Shown here: positions 8,525 through 17,785 of the stretch, piece by piece | Numbering within the stretch: position 1 is the first letter of the stretch | Layout of the letters: each line of letters opens with the position of its first letter | NCBI RefSeq assembly: GCF_019429625.1 | Contig: NZ_JAHXRW010000002.1 | Span: 62,001-126,000, forward strand | DNA from: Celeribacter sp. PS-C1 | GTDB taxonomy: Bacteria; Pseudomonadota; Alphaproteobacteria; Rhodobacterales; Rhodobacteraceae | Reading direction: 5' to 3' | DNA: 64,000 bases | Position numbers and translations under genes: made by a program | Notes under the pieces: model-generated | The model's database searches: none | What the model saw: only the letters and a program-made list of their open reading frames with translations | What the model was told of the DNA's origin: nothing

Positions 8525-9337
8525 ATGAAAATCCTGTTCCTCGGAGATATTGTCGGCAGCGCAGGCCGCAAAGCGGTGATTGAGCGGATGCCGACGCTTC
8601 GCAAGGAGTGGGGGCTCGATTTCGTCGTGGTCAATGGCGAGAATTGCACTAATGGCATGGGGCTGTCGGGCGATCATGCCAAGCTGCTTTTGGAGGCCGA
8701 GGTCGATTGTTTGACGCTGGGCGATCACGCTTTTGATCAGAAAGACATGATGCAGTTTTGCGAACGCGAGACCCGCATCGTGCGTCCGATCAATTTCGCC
8801 AAGGCCGCGCCCGGACGCGGCGTGCGCATTTTCGAGGACGCGCGCGGGCGGCGCATTTTGGTGGCACAAGTGTTGGGGCAGGTCTTTATGAAGCGTCCCT
8901 TTGACGATCCTTTCTCGGCGCTCGATCAGGTCTTCATGAGCCACAAAATCGGCGGTGCCATTCAGGCCGCCCTCATTGACGTGCATTGCGAGGCGACCTC
9001 CGAGAAAATGGCGATGGGGCATTTCTGCGACGGCAAGGCCTCGGTCGTGGTCGGTACGCACACCCATGTCTGCACGGGGGATGCGCAAATCCTGCCCGGT
9101 GGCACGGCCTACCTGACGGATGCGGGCATGTGCGGCGACTACAATTCGGTCATTGGCATGGACAAGGCCGAGCCGCTGCGCCGTTTCGTCACCGGTATGG
9201 CCAAGGGGCGCTACGAGCCAGCCAAAGGTGATGCGACGCTGTCGGGGGTCTACGTGGAAACCGATGACCGCACGGGATTGGCTACGCGGGTGAAGCAGAT
9301 TCGGGTCGGTGGCCGGTTGGAACAAAGCGCCCCGTGA
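8525..9337 (+). CDS. YmdB-family metallophosphoesterase
   Basis: The 270-residue protein matches the TIGR00282/YmdB family of dinuclear metallophosphoesterases. The metal motifs are GDIVGSAGRKAV at residues 6-17, NGENCTNGMG near 38, GDHAFDQKD near 66, and GTHTHVCTGDAQ near 178. Characterised members hydrolyse 2',3'-cyclic nucleotides or act as cyclic-nucleotide phosphodiesterases; the cellular role here is unknown. It is cytoplasmic, with no signal peptide. It follows the cyclo-ligase gene closely and is probably the third gene of the mgtE transcript. Confidence 0.87.
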   Translation: MKILFLGDIVGSAGRKAVIERMPTLRKEWGLDFVVVNGENCTNGMGLSGDHAKLLLEAEVDCLTLGDHAFDQKDMMQFCERETRIVRPINFAKAAPGRGVRIFEDARGRRILVAQVLGQVFMKRPFDDPFSALDQVFMSHKIGGAIQAALIDVHCEATSEKMAMGHFCDGKASVVVGTHTHVCTGDAQILPGGTAYLTDAGMCGDYNSVIGMDKAEPLRRFVTGMAKGRYEPAKGDATLSGVYVETDDRTGLATRVKQIRVGGRLEQSAP

Positions 9338-9483
9338 TCGTCACAGCCTGAGTTTCGCGAACTTTATTCCGGTTTTCATCATTTGGTCGAAATATCCTTT
9401 TGATCTCAGGGCATTTTGTCGCTTGTGATAACGGGCTCCGCCAAGGCATATTGGCCGTGACCGGAACAAGCGCGTGAGGCCCG

Positions 9484-11265
9484 ATGGAACTTTTTCAGTT
9501 CAGCCAGATGACAGAGGCGGTGATCGCCCTTGTGGTCGTCGGCTTGATGTTCGTGCTGTTCATGCGCGAAGTGTTCCCGACGGAAGTAATCGCCATCACC
9601 GGCGCCGCGCTGATGATGGTTTTGGGCATCTTGCCCTATGACGCGGCGCTTTCTGTTTTGTCGAACCCGGCACCTTGGACCATTGCTGCGATGTTTATCG
9701 TCATGGGCGCGATGGTGCGCACGGGCGGACTTGAATGGTTCACGCGACAGGCCGGGAATTATGCCGAAACGCATCCCTCCTTCGCAATTGCCCTGTTGCT
9801 GGTGGTCGTGGTCGTCCTTTCGGCGTTTGTGGCCAACACGCCGGTGGTTGTTGTGATGATCCCCGTGTTCATCCAGCTTTCAGGCAAACTGGGCGTTGCG
9901 CCCTCCAAGCTTTTGATCCCTCTGAGTTATTCCGCCATCATGGGTGGCACTATTACGCTTCTGGGTACCTCTACCAACCTGCTTGTCGATGGTGTCGCGC
10001 GGGCGCAGGGGCTCGAACCCTTCACGATTTTCGAGGTCTCTATTCTGGGCCTCGTGGTGACCGCATGGGGCATGGCCTATCTGTTGCTCTTCGGGCGTCA
10101 CCTCTTGCCGGAGCGCGACAGTCTGGCGGCGATGTTGTCCTCCGGGCGCTCAAAGATGAAGTTCTTCACCGAGGCCGTGATCCCGCCGGACAGCAACCTG
10201 ATCGGGCGCGAAGTCACCGGCGTGCAGCTGTTCAAACGCGAAGGTGTGCGGCTGATCGACGTCATTCGCGGCGACAAATCCTATCGCCATGAGTTGGAGG
10301 GCTTTACCCTCGATGTTGGCGACCGGGTCGTGCTGCGTTCGAGGATCACGGAGCTCTTGAGCCTGCAACGGGACAAATCCCTCAAACGCGTCGATCAGGT
10401 GTCCGCGGTGGAAACCACCACGATGGAAGTGTTGATCACGCCGGGCTGTAAAATGGTCGGCCGCGCGCTGTCGTCGATGCGTTTGCGTCGTCGTTATGGC
10501 GTCTATGTGCTGGCCGTGCACCGTCGCAACCAGAACCTTGGTCAGCAAATTCAGGATCTCGTGGTCCGCGTCGGCGACACGCTTTTGCTCGAAGGCACGC
10601 CAGCAGACATTCAGCGCCTCGCCTCCGATATGGACATGGGCGATGTGTCGAAACCGACTGAGCGCGCCTATCACCGTAGCCACGCGCCGATTGCTCTGAT
10701 TGCGATGTTCTCCATCGTCGTTCTGGCCGCTTTGGGCGTCGCGCCGATCTTGATGCTTTCGGTGATCGCCGTGGCCGTGGTGTTGACCACCCGCTGTATC
10801 GACGCGGACGAGGCGTTTTCCTTTATCGAGGGGCGGTTGCTGGCGCTGATCTTTGCCATGCTGGCGGTGGGCGCAGCACTTGATGCCTCGGGGGCCGTTC
10901 AACTGATCGTAGGGGCCGTTGCGCCGCTGCTCGAAGGGTTGCCGGTGTTCTTTGTGGTCTGGGCGATTTTCCTGATGACCTCTATCCTCACAGAGCTTGT
11001 GTCAAACAACGCGGTCGCTGTCGTTGTGACGCCGATTGCCATCGGGCTGGCCAACACCATGGGGCTCGACCCGCGCGGGCTTGTGGTGGCGGTGATGATT
11101 GCGGCGTCGGCCTCTTTTGCGACGCCCATCGGCTATCAGACCAACACGATGGTCTACGGCCCGGGCGGCTATAAATTCACCGATTACATGAAGGTTGGCA
11201 TCCCGCTGAACCTCTCGATCGGGCTTTTGTCGGCGGCTGTGATCCCGCTTTTGTGGCCTCTGTAA
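9484..11265 (+). CDS. SLC13-family transporter with two RCK_C (TrkA-C) domains
   Basis: This 593-residue inner-membrane protein has an N-terminal membrane half with about six helices (residues 10-205), two cytoplasmic RCK_C/TrkA-C domains (about 215-390), and a second membrane half (about 400-593). The DASS-type hairpin motifs occur twice in equivalent places: SAFVANTPVVVVMIP with TSTNLLV in the first half, and SNNAVAVVVTPIA with GYQTNTMVYGPGGY in the second. Such proteins move anions such as sulfate or dicarboxylates with sodium; the RCK_C pair may bind a regulatory ligand. Substrate is not predictable. The gene stands apart from ymdB by 146 bases and has its own start region. Confidence 0.85.
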   Translation: MELFQFSQMTEAVIALVVVGLMFVLFMREVFPTEVIAITGAALMMVLGILPYDAALSVLSNPAPWTIAAMFIVMGAMVRTGGLEWFTRQAGNYAETHPSFAIALLLVVVVVLSAFVANTPVVVVMIPVFIQLSGKLGVAPSKLLIPLSYSAIMGGTITLLGTSTNLLVDGVARAQGLEPFTIFEVSILGLVVTAWGMAYLLLFGRHLLPERDSLAAMLSSGRSKMKFFTEAVIPPDSNLIGREVTGVQLFKREGVRLIDVIRGDKSYRHELEGFTLDVGDRVVLRSRITELLSLQRDKSLKRVDQVSAVETTTMEVLITPGCKMVGRALSSMRLRRRYGVYVLAVHRRNQNLGQQIQDLVVRVGDTLLLEGTPADIQRLASDMDMGDVSKPTERAYHRSHAPIALIAMFSIVVLAALGVAPILMLSVIAVAVVLTTRCIDADEAFSFIEGRLLALIFAMLAVGAALDASGAVQLIVGAVAPLLEGLPVFFVVWAIFLMTSILTELVSNNAVAVVVTPIAIGLANTMGLDPRGLVVAVMIAASASFATPIGYQTNTMVYGPGGYKFTDYMKVGIPLNLSIGLLSAAVIPLLWPL

Positions 11266-11401
11266 GCCTGCTGTGAGCCATTTGGGCATTTTCACCACTT
11301 AAAAGACCGCCTCAAAGCACCGTGGCGGCCTTGCAGGTCATAGGCGCGCTGCTTTATAGAGGCGCGTAATCTGACTTTATCGACATTTCCGGAGGCGCCA
11401 C

Positions 11402-12142
11402 ATGGCCGGCCATTCTAAATGGGCAAACATCCAGCACCGCAAAGGGCGTCAGGACGCCGTGCGCTCGAAGCTGTTTTCGAAACTCGCCAAGGAGATCACC
11501 GTGGCGGCGAAAATGGGCGACCCGGATCCTGAAAAGAACCCGCGTCTGCGTCTGGCGGTGAAGACCGCGAAAACGCAATCCGTGCCGAAGGACGTGATCG
11601 ACCGCGCGATCAAAAAGGCTCTGGGTGGCGACGGCGAGAACTACGACGAAATCCGTTACGAAGGTTACGGTCCGGAAGGCATCGCCTTTATCGTCGAAAC
11701 TATGACCGACAACGTGAACCGCACCGCGTCCAACGTGCGCTCGATCTTTACTAAGGCGGGCGGCAATTTGGGCACCTCCGGCTCTGTGGCGTTCATGTTC
11801 GACCGCGTGGGCGAGATCACCTATGACGCCTCTGTCGGCGATGCCGACACCGTGATGATGGCCGCGATCGAAGCGGGCGCAGAGGATGTCGAGAGCGACG
11901 AGGAAGGCCACTGGATCTACACCGCCGATGGCGATCTGGCCGCTGTCTCCGACGCGCTGGAATCCGAACTGGGCGAGTCCAAGGAATCCAAGCTGATCTG
12001 GAAGCCGCAGAACCGCACCGAGGTGAACCTCGAGACCGCGCAAAAGCTGATGCGTCTGGTCGAGGCGCTGGAAGACGACGATGACGTGCAATCGGTGACG
12101 GCGAATTTCGACGTGCCGGAAGATGTTGCCGCGCAGCTCTGA
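11402..12142 (+). CDS. YebC/PmpR-family regulatory or translation-associated protein
   Basis: The 246-residue protein starts with the nearly invariant family N-terminus [18 protein letters not shown] and keeps the three-domain layout. Characteristic runs are [27 protein letters not shown] and [12 protein letters not shown] near the end. Members have been described as DNA-binding regulators, and more recently as factors helping ribosomes through proline-rich stretches, so the name regulator should be treated with care. A strong GGAGG precedes the ATG. A rho-independent terminator follows 20 bases after the stop. It is not next to ruvC here. Confidence 0.92.
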   Translation: MAGHSKWANIQHRKGRQDAVRSKLFSKLAKEITVAAKMGDPDPEKNPRLRLAVKTAKTQSVPKDVIDRAIKKALGGDGENYDEIRYEGYGPEGIAFIVETMTDNVNRTASNVRSIFTKAGGNLGTSGSVAFMFDRVGEITYDASVGDADTVMMAAIEAGAEDVESDEEGHWIYTADGDLAAVSDALESELGESKESKLIWKPQNRTEVNLETAQKLMRLVEALEDDDDVQSVTANFDVPEDVAAQL

Positions 12143-12162
12143 GCCACACTAAACGAATTGAG

Positions 12163-12194
12163 AAAACCCCGTCTTGTCAGGCGGGGTTTTTCTT
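12163..12194 (+). terminator. Rho-independent terminator after yebC
   Basis: AAAACCCC (12163-12170) pairs with GGGGTTTT (12183-12190), with one further G-C pair inside, and is followed by TCTTTT. The A-tract on the other side means it can also terminate the leftward argP transcript, whose stop codon at 12177 lies inside the hairpin. Confidence 0.85.
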
Positions 12195-13073
12195 TTGAAC
12201 CAGATGGGTTTTCGCGGCGCGTTTTACGGCCTCGGTCAGGTCCGTGAGATGCGGCTCGCTCAGTCGAGAGATATGCCAGTAAAGTGGAATGTCCCATGGC
12301 TCGGGCGCCAGAGCGGTGAGGTGGTCGCTGTCCAAGTGGGGTTGCAACAAGGCCAAAGGGTTCAGCCCCCAACCCAATCCCGCCAAAGCCGCATCGACAA
12401 AACCATGGGTCGAGGGAATGCGATGGGCGGGCAGGGGGATGCGCCGTCCGGTCTGGCTTGTCACCCATGTGTCCTGAAGCCGGTCTTTTTCGTCGTAAAT
12501 CAGCGAAGGCGCGCGGGCGAAGTCTTCCGTCGTCAGCCCCGCGGGGAAGTGCCGAGCGACGAACTCGGGCGTCGCGACCGGCAGGTAACGCAGCGCACCA
12601 AGAGGTATCAGGTCACAGCCTGAGACGGGGGTGTCGCGAGACGAGACGGCAGCCATCACTTCGCCGCGTTTGAGCCAGTCGGCGGAGTGGTCCTGATCGT
12701 CGATCTGAAGCTGGAACAACATGCCTGAGACGGGGGCCATCGCGGCGCAGAACCAGGTGGCAAGGCTGTCGGCATTGACCGCAATCGGGACGGAGACTGC
12801 GGTGCATTCTTTCTGGCCAAGATCGCGGCTCAACTGGCGCTCCAAAAGCCCGACCTCTTCCATGTGACGCGCAAGCCGTCTGCCCGTCTCGGTGCCGGTG
12901 CAAGGCGTGCCACGGATCACCAAAACGCTGCCCAGCCGCTCTTCGAGCGCTTTGATACGCTGCGAAATCGCGGATGGCGTGACGGAGAGCCTCTCTGCCG
13001 CGCCGTCGAATGAGCCGCTTTGCAAAACGGCGGCCAAGGCGCTGAGCGCCGGGTAGTCGGATGAGTTAAGCAT
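12177..13073 (-). CDS. argP: LysR-type regulator, ArgP/IciA subfamily
   Basis: The protein of about 298 residues has a LysR winged helix at its N-terminus (SFDGAAERLSVTPSAISQRI) and a periplasmic-binding-like effector domain. The start SSDYPALSALAAVLQSGSF and the IRGTPC turn resemble ArgP, which senses lysine/arginine and activates the argO exporter gene. That fits well with the divergent lysE/argO-type gene 87 bases away. I placed the start at the second ATG, which aligns with ArgP length; an ATG five codons upstream (13088) is equally open, and neither has a strong ribosome-binding site. The 3' end runs into the yebC terminator. Confidence 0.85.
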   Translation of the reverse strand: MLNSSDYPALSALAAVLQSGSFDGAAERLSVTPSAISQRIKALEERLGSVLVIRGTPCTGTETGRRLARHMEEVGLLERQLSRDLGQKECTAVSVPIAVNADSLATWFCAAMAPVSGMLFQLQIDDQDHSADWLKRGEVMAAVSSRDTPVSGCDLIPLGALRYLPVATPEFVARHFPAGLTTEDFARAPSLIYDEKDRLQDTWVTSQTGRRIPLPAHRIPSTHGFVDAALAGLGWGLNPLALLQPHLDSDHLTALAPEPWDIPLYWHISRLSEPHLTDLTEAVKRAAKTHLVQKKNPA

Positions 13074-13074
13074 A

Positions 13075-13112
13075 TCTAATTTAGGCATAGTAAGATTAAT
13101 TTGTCTAATTTA
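13075..13112. promoter_or_regulatory. Direct repeat TCTAATTTA in the argP-argO intergenic region
   Basis: TCTAATTTA occurs at 13075-13083 and again at 13104-13112, 29 bases apart, in a short AT-rich patch between the divergent argP and argO starts. This is where ArgP should bind. LysR regulators commonly contact AT-rich T-N11-A sites in such divergent promoters. The repeat is seen directly; assignment to ArgP is inference. Confidence 0.45.
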
Positions 13113-13160
13113 TTCAGGCCGCGTAACTCCGCAGTGCATCCTCGGTACAAAGGAGTTTTC

Positions 13161-13775
13161 ATGACACAAGACATGCTGCACGCGACCCTCACGGGTTTCT
13201 TGACAGGACTGAGCCTTATCGTCGCCATTGGCGCCCAGAATGCCTTTGTGCTGCGCCAAGGGATCAAGCGCGCGCATGTGTTGCCTGTGGTCTTGATCTG
13301 CGCGCTCTCTGACGCGGTTCTGATCACTTTGGGTGTCTTCGCATCTGCGCAAATCTCCAAGGCTTTTCCACCCCTCTTGCCGCTGTTGCGTTGGGGTGGG
13401 GCGGCATTTTTAGTCTATTATGGGCTCAAGGCCGCTATCGCCGCTTGGCGCGGCGGCGGGCATCTCGAAGCCGCCGGCGAAGGCGGACAAAGCCGTGTGG
13501 CGGCCATGCTCACCGTGCTCGCGCTGACCTGGCTCAATCCGCATGTTTATCTCGATACGGTGGTGCTCCTGGGCGCCATTTCTGCCCGGTTTCCTGAGGC
13601 GAGGGCGGGATTTGCCGTGGGTGCCGCCAGCGCATCCTTTGTCTTCTTCTTCGCCTTGGGATATGGCGCCCGCTTCCTTGCCCCTGTTTTCGCCCGCGAG
13701 GTGGCATGGCGTGTGCTTGATGGACTGATCGCGCTCGTCATGTGGTCGATTGCCCTGAGCCTCATGTTGGCATAG
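13161..13775 (+). CDS. argO: LysE/ArgO-family amino-acid exporter
   Basis: The 204-residue inner-membrane protein has six predicted helices. It carries the LysE-family start FLTGLSLIVAIGAQNAFVLR near residues 13-32 and the conserved LTWLNPHVYLDTVVLLG segment in the middle. The family exports lysine, arginine or arginine analogues by proton exchange. The ATG at 13161 follows AAAGGAG at the correct distance; an upstream in-frame start would add a non-membrane extension. The divergent argP-type regulator strongly supports the ArgO assignment, with export probably switched on when basic amino acids accumulate. Confidence 0.88.
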   Translation: MTQDMLHATLTGFLTGLSLIVAIGAQNAFVLRQGIKRAHVLPVVLICALSDAVLITLGVFASAQISKAFPPLLPLLRWGGAAFLVYYGLKAAIAAWRGGGHLEAAGEGGQSRVAAMLTVLALTWLNPHVYLDTVVLLGAISARFPEARAGFAVGAASASFVFFFALGYGARFLAPVFAREVAWRVLDGLIALVMWSIALSLMLA

Positions 13776-13862
13776 TTCATGTCGTCTTCGTGCAGAAATG
13801 CAGAGCGTCCGATGCGGATTGTGCGCGTTGTCATTTGAGCCACAAAGGGTCAAGGTCTCGCC

Positions 13863-14747
13863 ATGAGCACGCCCGTCGCCTCCGCGAAACCGTCCAATCC
13901 CACCGCAGGCATCGTCTGGATGCTGATCACGACGCTTTGCTTCGTGATGGTCAATGTTTTGGTCAAATACGTCGGCACCGGGCTTCCGGTCTTGGAAAGT
14001 GCCTTTTTGCGTTTCCTTCTCGGATTGGTCTTTCTTATCCCGGCGCTTGGCGCGGTGCGACAGGTGCAATTCACGCGTAGGATTTGGAAGCTCACCTTCG
14101 GACGCGCCCTATTCCATTCTCTCGCGATGTCCTGCTGGTTCTACGCCATGACCCGCATTCCGATGGGCGAAGTCACGTCTTTGAACTTTATGAATCCGAT
14201 CTACATCACCATCGGCGCGGTTCTTCTCTTTGGCGAACGGATCGCTTTGCCGCGCATTTCGGCGCTGATCGTGGCCTTTCTCGGAGGGCTTGTCATTTTG
14301 CGCCCTGGCTTTCGCGAAGTCGATCCCGGCCATCTCGCCATGGTGGTTTCTGCGATGGCCTTTGCCGGGTCTTACCTGATCGCCAATCGGTTGGTGAAAG
14401 AGCTGCCGCCTGCGGTCGTGGTGTTTCTGATGTCGGTGACGGTGCCCATCGTGATTGCGCCCTTTGCGCTTCTGCACTGGGAGACGCCGACGCTGCACGA
14501 ATTGGTTCTCTTGTTCCTCACGGCCGCCTTCGCCACACTGGGGCACTACACGATGACACGCGCTTTCGCCGCCGCGCCGCAATCGGTGGTTCAGCCGGTC
14601 GTGTTCGTGCAATTGATCTGGTCGGTGAGCTTTGGCTATGCCCTCTTCGGGGAGGCGATTGACCCCTTCGTGATCTTGGGCGGGGCGATGATCATTGGGG
14701 CAATTTCCTTCATCACGTGGCGGGAAGCGCGCAAGAAGGCGTCTTAA
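13863..14747 (+). CDS. EamA-domain (DMT superfamily) permease
   Basis: This 294-residue integral membrane protein has ten predicted helices arranged as two EamA repeats (about residues 15-145 and 160-290). Repeat motifs include FLRFLLGLVFLIPAL, GEVTSLNFMNPIYITIGAVL and FGEAIDPFVILGGAMIIGA. DMT permeases export or import small metabolites (amino acids, nucleosides, drugs); nothing in the sequence fixes the substrate. It lies 87 bases after argO on the same strand, so co-expression with the exporter is possible but unproven. Confidence 0.86.
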   Translation: MSTPVASAKPSNPTAGIVWMLITTLCFVMVNVLVKYVGTGLPVLESAFLRFLLGLVFLIPALGAVRQVQFTRRIWKLTFGRALFHSLAMSCWFYAMTRIPMGEVTSLNFMNPIYITIGAVLLFGERIALPRISALIVAFLGGLVILRPGFREVDPGHLAMVVSAMAFAGSYLIANRLVKELPPAVVVFLMSVTVPIVIAPFALLHWETPTLHELVLLFLTAAFATLGHYTMTRAFAAAPQSVVQPVVFVQLIWSVSFGYALFGEAIDPFVILGGAMIIGAISFITWREARKKAS

Positions 14748-15004
14748 TCTACCGATCCTTTGCCATCCCGCTGAGCAACACGCGTGTAAGCCGCTGGTAC
14801 ATCGGGCTTGCTCCGAGTCACCGTGAACTTCGATTGCCGATCTGTCGCTCTATCACGCGCACGATCTGGTCCTCGCGGTACGAGGGCTTTCGGCCATTCT
14901 ATGCCGCAGGATCAATGATATCGAACTCTGCAAGCTCGGCTGTCGCGGCAAGATTTGTGGCTTCGGCAGATACGTGAGCCGAAGCCACCAAGTGCTGCGT
15001 CGCG
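14748..15004. other. Intergenic space between convergent genes; no gene recognised
   Basis: The region lies between the rightward EamA gene and the leftward SMP-30 gene. Short frames on both strands look faintly protein-like, notably a minus-strand frame after the SMP-30 stop, but none has a start with a ribosome-binding site. I read it as non-coding or a worn-down gene remnant, and see no clear terminator. Confidence 0.4.
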
Positions 15005-15958
15005 TTAATCTGCGTGCGCAAACATCCGCGCGCCGGAGATCCCGAGTTCGGGTGGAAAATCGACCTTGAGGATAGAACCGCTGTCGGATTCCGTGATGAA
15101 GAGGCTGCGCCCTTCCGGCCCACCGAAGGCACAGTTGGTGGTTCCAAGGCCACGCGGAGAGCGCACGACGGCAATCGGCTGACCGAGCGCGTTGTGCACC
15201 CAGACGAGGCCCATGCCGGTTTGACAGACCACGACACCGCCCTCAGCGGTGAGCGCGAGACCATCGGGTCCGGCGCGGCCGCCGGAAAATTGAATGAACA
15301 GCCCCGCCTTGTTCACCCGTCCGCTCGGGGACAGGATCAGACGCCACACCGCATTGGCGCGGGTCACGGCGAGAAACAGCACACGTTCTGCGAGATCGAG
15401 GACGAGGCCATTCGGGCTTGGCGCGGTGTCGATCAGGCAATCAAGGCGTCCGGTGCCTTCGTTCCAGCGATAGACGCGTCCGGTCGGATCGTGGAGACCG
15501 GTTTGACCCTGATCCGTGAAGAACAGCGTGCCGTCCCGACCGAAATGAAGGTCGTTGCAGCCCTTGAACCCTTCGGTGTCGCAATCCGCGAGGGCGGGCG
15601 TGACCGCGCCGCTATCTGGGTCAAGTAGCATGATGCCGTTCTGATAATCCGCGAGGAAAATCCGCCCGTCACGGTGGATTTTCAACCCGTTGGGCTGTCC
15701 CTCGTATTCGGCAATCTGGCTGACGACACCCTCCGGCGTCGTGCGAAACACGCGGCCGAAGGGGATGTCGACGAAGTAGAGATTGCCCGCGCGGTCAAAG
15801 GACGGCCCTTCGACAAAGCTGTCGACAGCCTCACCGCCACGGTTCTTGTCCGCCCAGTAGGACGCCACGCCCGTGCGCCGCAGCGCGGTCGGCAGTTCGG
15901 TGAATACCTCTGCATCGAGGACCACCGGTTCGGGGGCAGGGTAGGTGTGGGTCGTCAT
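15005..15958 (-). CDS. SMP-30/gluconolactonase family protein
   Basis: The 317-residue six-bladed beta-propeller shows SMP-30/gluconolaconase signatures: EGPSFDRAGNLYFVDIPFGRVFR near residue 50, NDLHFGRDGTLFFTDQG near 135 and SPNGLVLDLAERVLFLAVT near 182. The metal ligands expected in this family (Glu in EGP, Asn in CNDLHF and SPNG, and a later Asp in AGPDG) are present. Members hydrolyse sugar-acid lactones. It is the last gene of the long minus-strand cluster and overlaps the TRAP permease stop/start by four bases, so it is translationally coupled. Its likely job is opening a lactone formed from, or brought in by, the transported substrate. Confidence 0.88.
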   Translation of the reverse strand: MTTHTYPAPEPVVLDAEVFTELPTALRRTGVASYWADKNRGGEAVDSFVEGPSFDRAGNLYFVDIPFGRVFRTTPEGVVSQIAEYEGQPNGLKIHRDGRIFLADYQNGIMLLDPDSGAVTPALADCDTEGFKGCNDLHFGRDGTLFFTDQGQTGLHDPTGRVYRWNEGTGRLDCLIDTAPSPNGLVLDLAERVLFLAVTRANAVWRLILSPSGRVNKAGLFIQFSGGRAGPDGLALTAEGGVVVCQTGMGLVWVHNALGQPIAVVRSPRGLGTTNCAFGGPEGRSLFITESDSGSILKVDFPPELGISGARMFAHAD

Positions 15959-17247
15959 CCGAATGTGACCTCCGGCAGGAACAGGGCGATTTGCGGGAAC
16001 GCGATCATCAGGAGCATAAAGATCAGGATGATGACGAAGAAGGGCATCGTGCCGAGAATGACATCTTCGACAGAGACCTTATCCGACGAACTCGCCACCA
16101 CAAAGAGGATCACCCCCAAGGGTGGTGTGAGCTGACCCAGTTCCACGAGGATCACCACGAAGACACCGAACCAGATCGGATCGACCCCGAGCGCCAGAAG
16201 CGCAGGGAAGATCACGGGCACGATGATCGCGATCATGCCCAGGCCTTCCATGAAGCAACCGAGGATCGCGAAGACCACCATGATGATCAGCAGGAAGGTG
16301 ATTTTGGAGACTTCGGCGCTTTCGAGTTTCGCGACGAGATCTTCGCCGACTCCCGAGAGGGCCGTTGCATAGGCGAAAATCATCGAGGTGAAGACCACGA
16401 AGAGGATGTTGCCGCTCATGACCGCCGTGCGCTTGAGCGCTTCGATGATGAGGCCGAGGCTCAGTTTGCCGTAGATCGCTGAGATGATGATCGCGCCCAC
16501 GGTGCCGACGGCGCCGGCTTCTGTCGGGGTGGCAAAGCCGCCGTAGATGCTGCCCAGAACGATGAAGATCAGCAGAACGAACGGCAGGATATCGAGGAGC
16601 GACCGCGCCAGCACGGCAGGCGTTGCGCGGGTTTCGCTCTTGGGGGCGAGCGACGGGTTGATCACGGCGCGGATCATGATGAAGCCCATGTAGAGCAGCG
16701 CCAGCACGATGCCCGGGATCAAACCGGCGGCAAAGAGGCGCGCGATCGAAGTCTCGGTAAATGTGGCGTAGATGATCATGGTGATCGACGGCGGGATCAG
16801 GATACCCAGCGTGCCGCCAGCGGCCAGCGATCCGGCGACGAGACGGCGGTTATAGCCGCGGCCGCTCAGTTCGGGGAGAGAGACGGTGGACATGGCGGCG
16901 GCGGTCGGGGCACTGCCGCCCGAGATCGCCGCGAAGATGCCGCTGCCGACGATGTTGGTGTGCAACAGCCCGCCCGGGAGCCGCCGCATAAATGGTGCGA
17001 CGCCGTTATAGAGACGCGAGGCGAGGCCGGAGCCGAGGAGGATTTCGGCCATCAGCACGAAGAGCGGGATCGCCGCGAGGGTAAAGCTATTGGCGGCGCC
17101 CCAGCTGACGAGACCAAGTGCCTTCCAGCCAGCAAATCCTTTGAGCATCCAAAGGTAGAAGAGGCCCGCACTCGCAACGGTGAATTGGACCCACATGCCC
17201 CCGAGGATGAGGCCGATCAGAACGCCAAAGGCAAGTATCGCTTCCAT
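15955..17247 (-). CDS. dctM: TRAP transporter large permease (DctM type)
   Basis: This protein of 430 residues is the 12-helix permease subunit of a tripartite ATP-independent periplasmic transporter. Typical segments are SGGSAPTAAAMSTVSLPEL, GTLGILIPPSITMIIYA, FATPTEAGAVG, and VELGQLTPPLGVILFVVAS near the end. It works with DctQ and the periplasmic DctP-type protein, both encoded just upstream, to import a carboxylate with sodium. It starts one base after the dctQ stop and overlaps the lactonase gene by four bases, which indicates one operon. Confidence 0.94.
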   Translation of the reverse strand: MEAILAFGVLIGLILGGMWVQFTVASAGLFYLWMLKGFAGWKALGLVSWGAANSFTLAAIPLFVLMAEILLGSGLASRLYNGVAPFMRRLPGGLLHTNIVGSGIFAAISGGSAPTAAAMSTVSLPELSGRGYNRRLVAGSLAAGGTLGILIPPSITMIIYATFTETSIARLFAAGLIPGIVLALLYMGFIMIRAVINPSLAPKSETRATPAVLARSLLDILPFVLLIFIVLGSIYGGFATPTEAGAVGTVGAIIISAIYGKLSLGLIIEALKRTAVMSGNILFVVFTSMIFAYATALSGVGEDLVAKLESAEVSKITFLLIIMVVFAILGCFMEGLGMIAIIVPVIFPALLALGVDPIWFGVFVVILVELGQLTPPLGVILFVVASSSDKVSVEDVILGTMPFFVIILIFMLLMIAFPQIALFLPEVTFG

Positions 17248-17248
17248 G

Positions 17249-17785
17249 TCAGAGGCTTTCTTTGGATTTTTGGAAGGTCAGGATGAGTTTCTCGACCAGG
17301 AAAATACCGATCACTGTAAAGCCCAGCGGGAGCACCATCTGCGGAATCCACAGCGGCGTGCGCAGGACCGTCGGGGCGAATTTGCCGCGCGAGAAGGACG
17401 AGAGCATCAGGTCTTTGGTCTTCCACGCAAGGATCGCACAAACCACAAGCGCCATCACAACGAAGATGCGTGTGATCCAGCGTTGTGCATTGGGCGACAG
17501 GATGTCGAATAGGAAATGCACCCGAAACAGGGCCCCGTGACGGAGCGCCTGTGCTGCGCCGAGGAAGGTCAGCAGCACGACGGAGTAACCGGTCAGTTCT
17601 TCGACGAAGCCCAGTGAGTAGTTGAATGCGCCGCGCAGGAACGCTTCGGTGCAGACCATGATCACGAGGGCCGCCAGAACGACACCGGTCACAACCTGTG
17701 TGGTGCGTTCGGCAACGTCGAAAACGGGACCGGCGGTTGCCGGCCCCTTCTGTTCTTCAAAGTTTGGATTATTTTCCGATTGCAT
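17249..17785 (-). CDS. dctQ: TRAP transporter small permease (DctQ type)
   Basis: The 178-residue protein has four predicted helices. The conserved DctQ features are the GAFNYSLGFVEELTGYSVVLLTFLG stretch (quoted part EELTGYSVVLLTFLGA) and the following HFLFDIL. It forms a membrane complex with DctM. The gene overlaps the dctP 3' end by 17 bases and abuts dctM. The N-terminal 20 residues are polar and probably cytoplasmic. Confidence 0.9.
   Translation of the reverse strand: MQSENNPNFEEQKGPATAGPVFDVAERTTQVVTGVVLAALVIMVCTEAFLRGAFNYSLGFVEELTGYSVVLLTFLGAAQALRHGALFRVHFLFDILSPNAQRWITRIFVVMALVVCAILAWKTKDLMLSSFSRGKFAPTVLRTPLWIPQMVLPLGFTVIGIFLVEKLILTFQKSKESL

Noticed and set aside
14748-15004. Degraded gene between the EamA and SMP-30 genes
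   Set aside because: Short protein-like runs occur but are interrupted by stops and match nothing I recognise; not enough for a pseudogene call.
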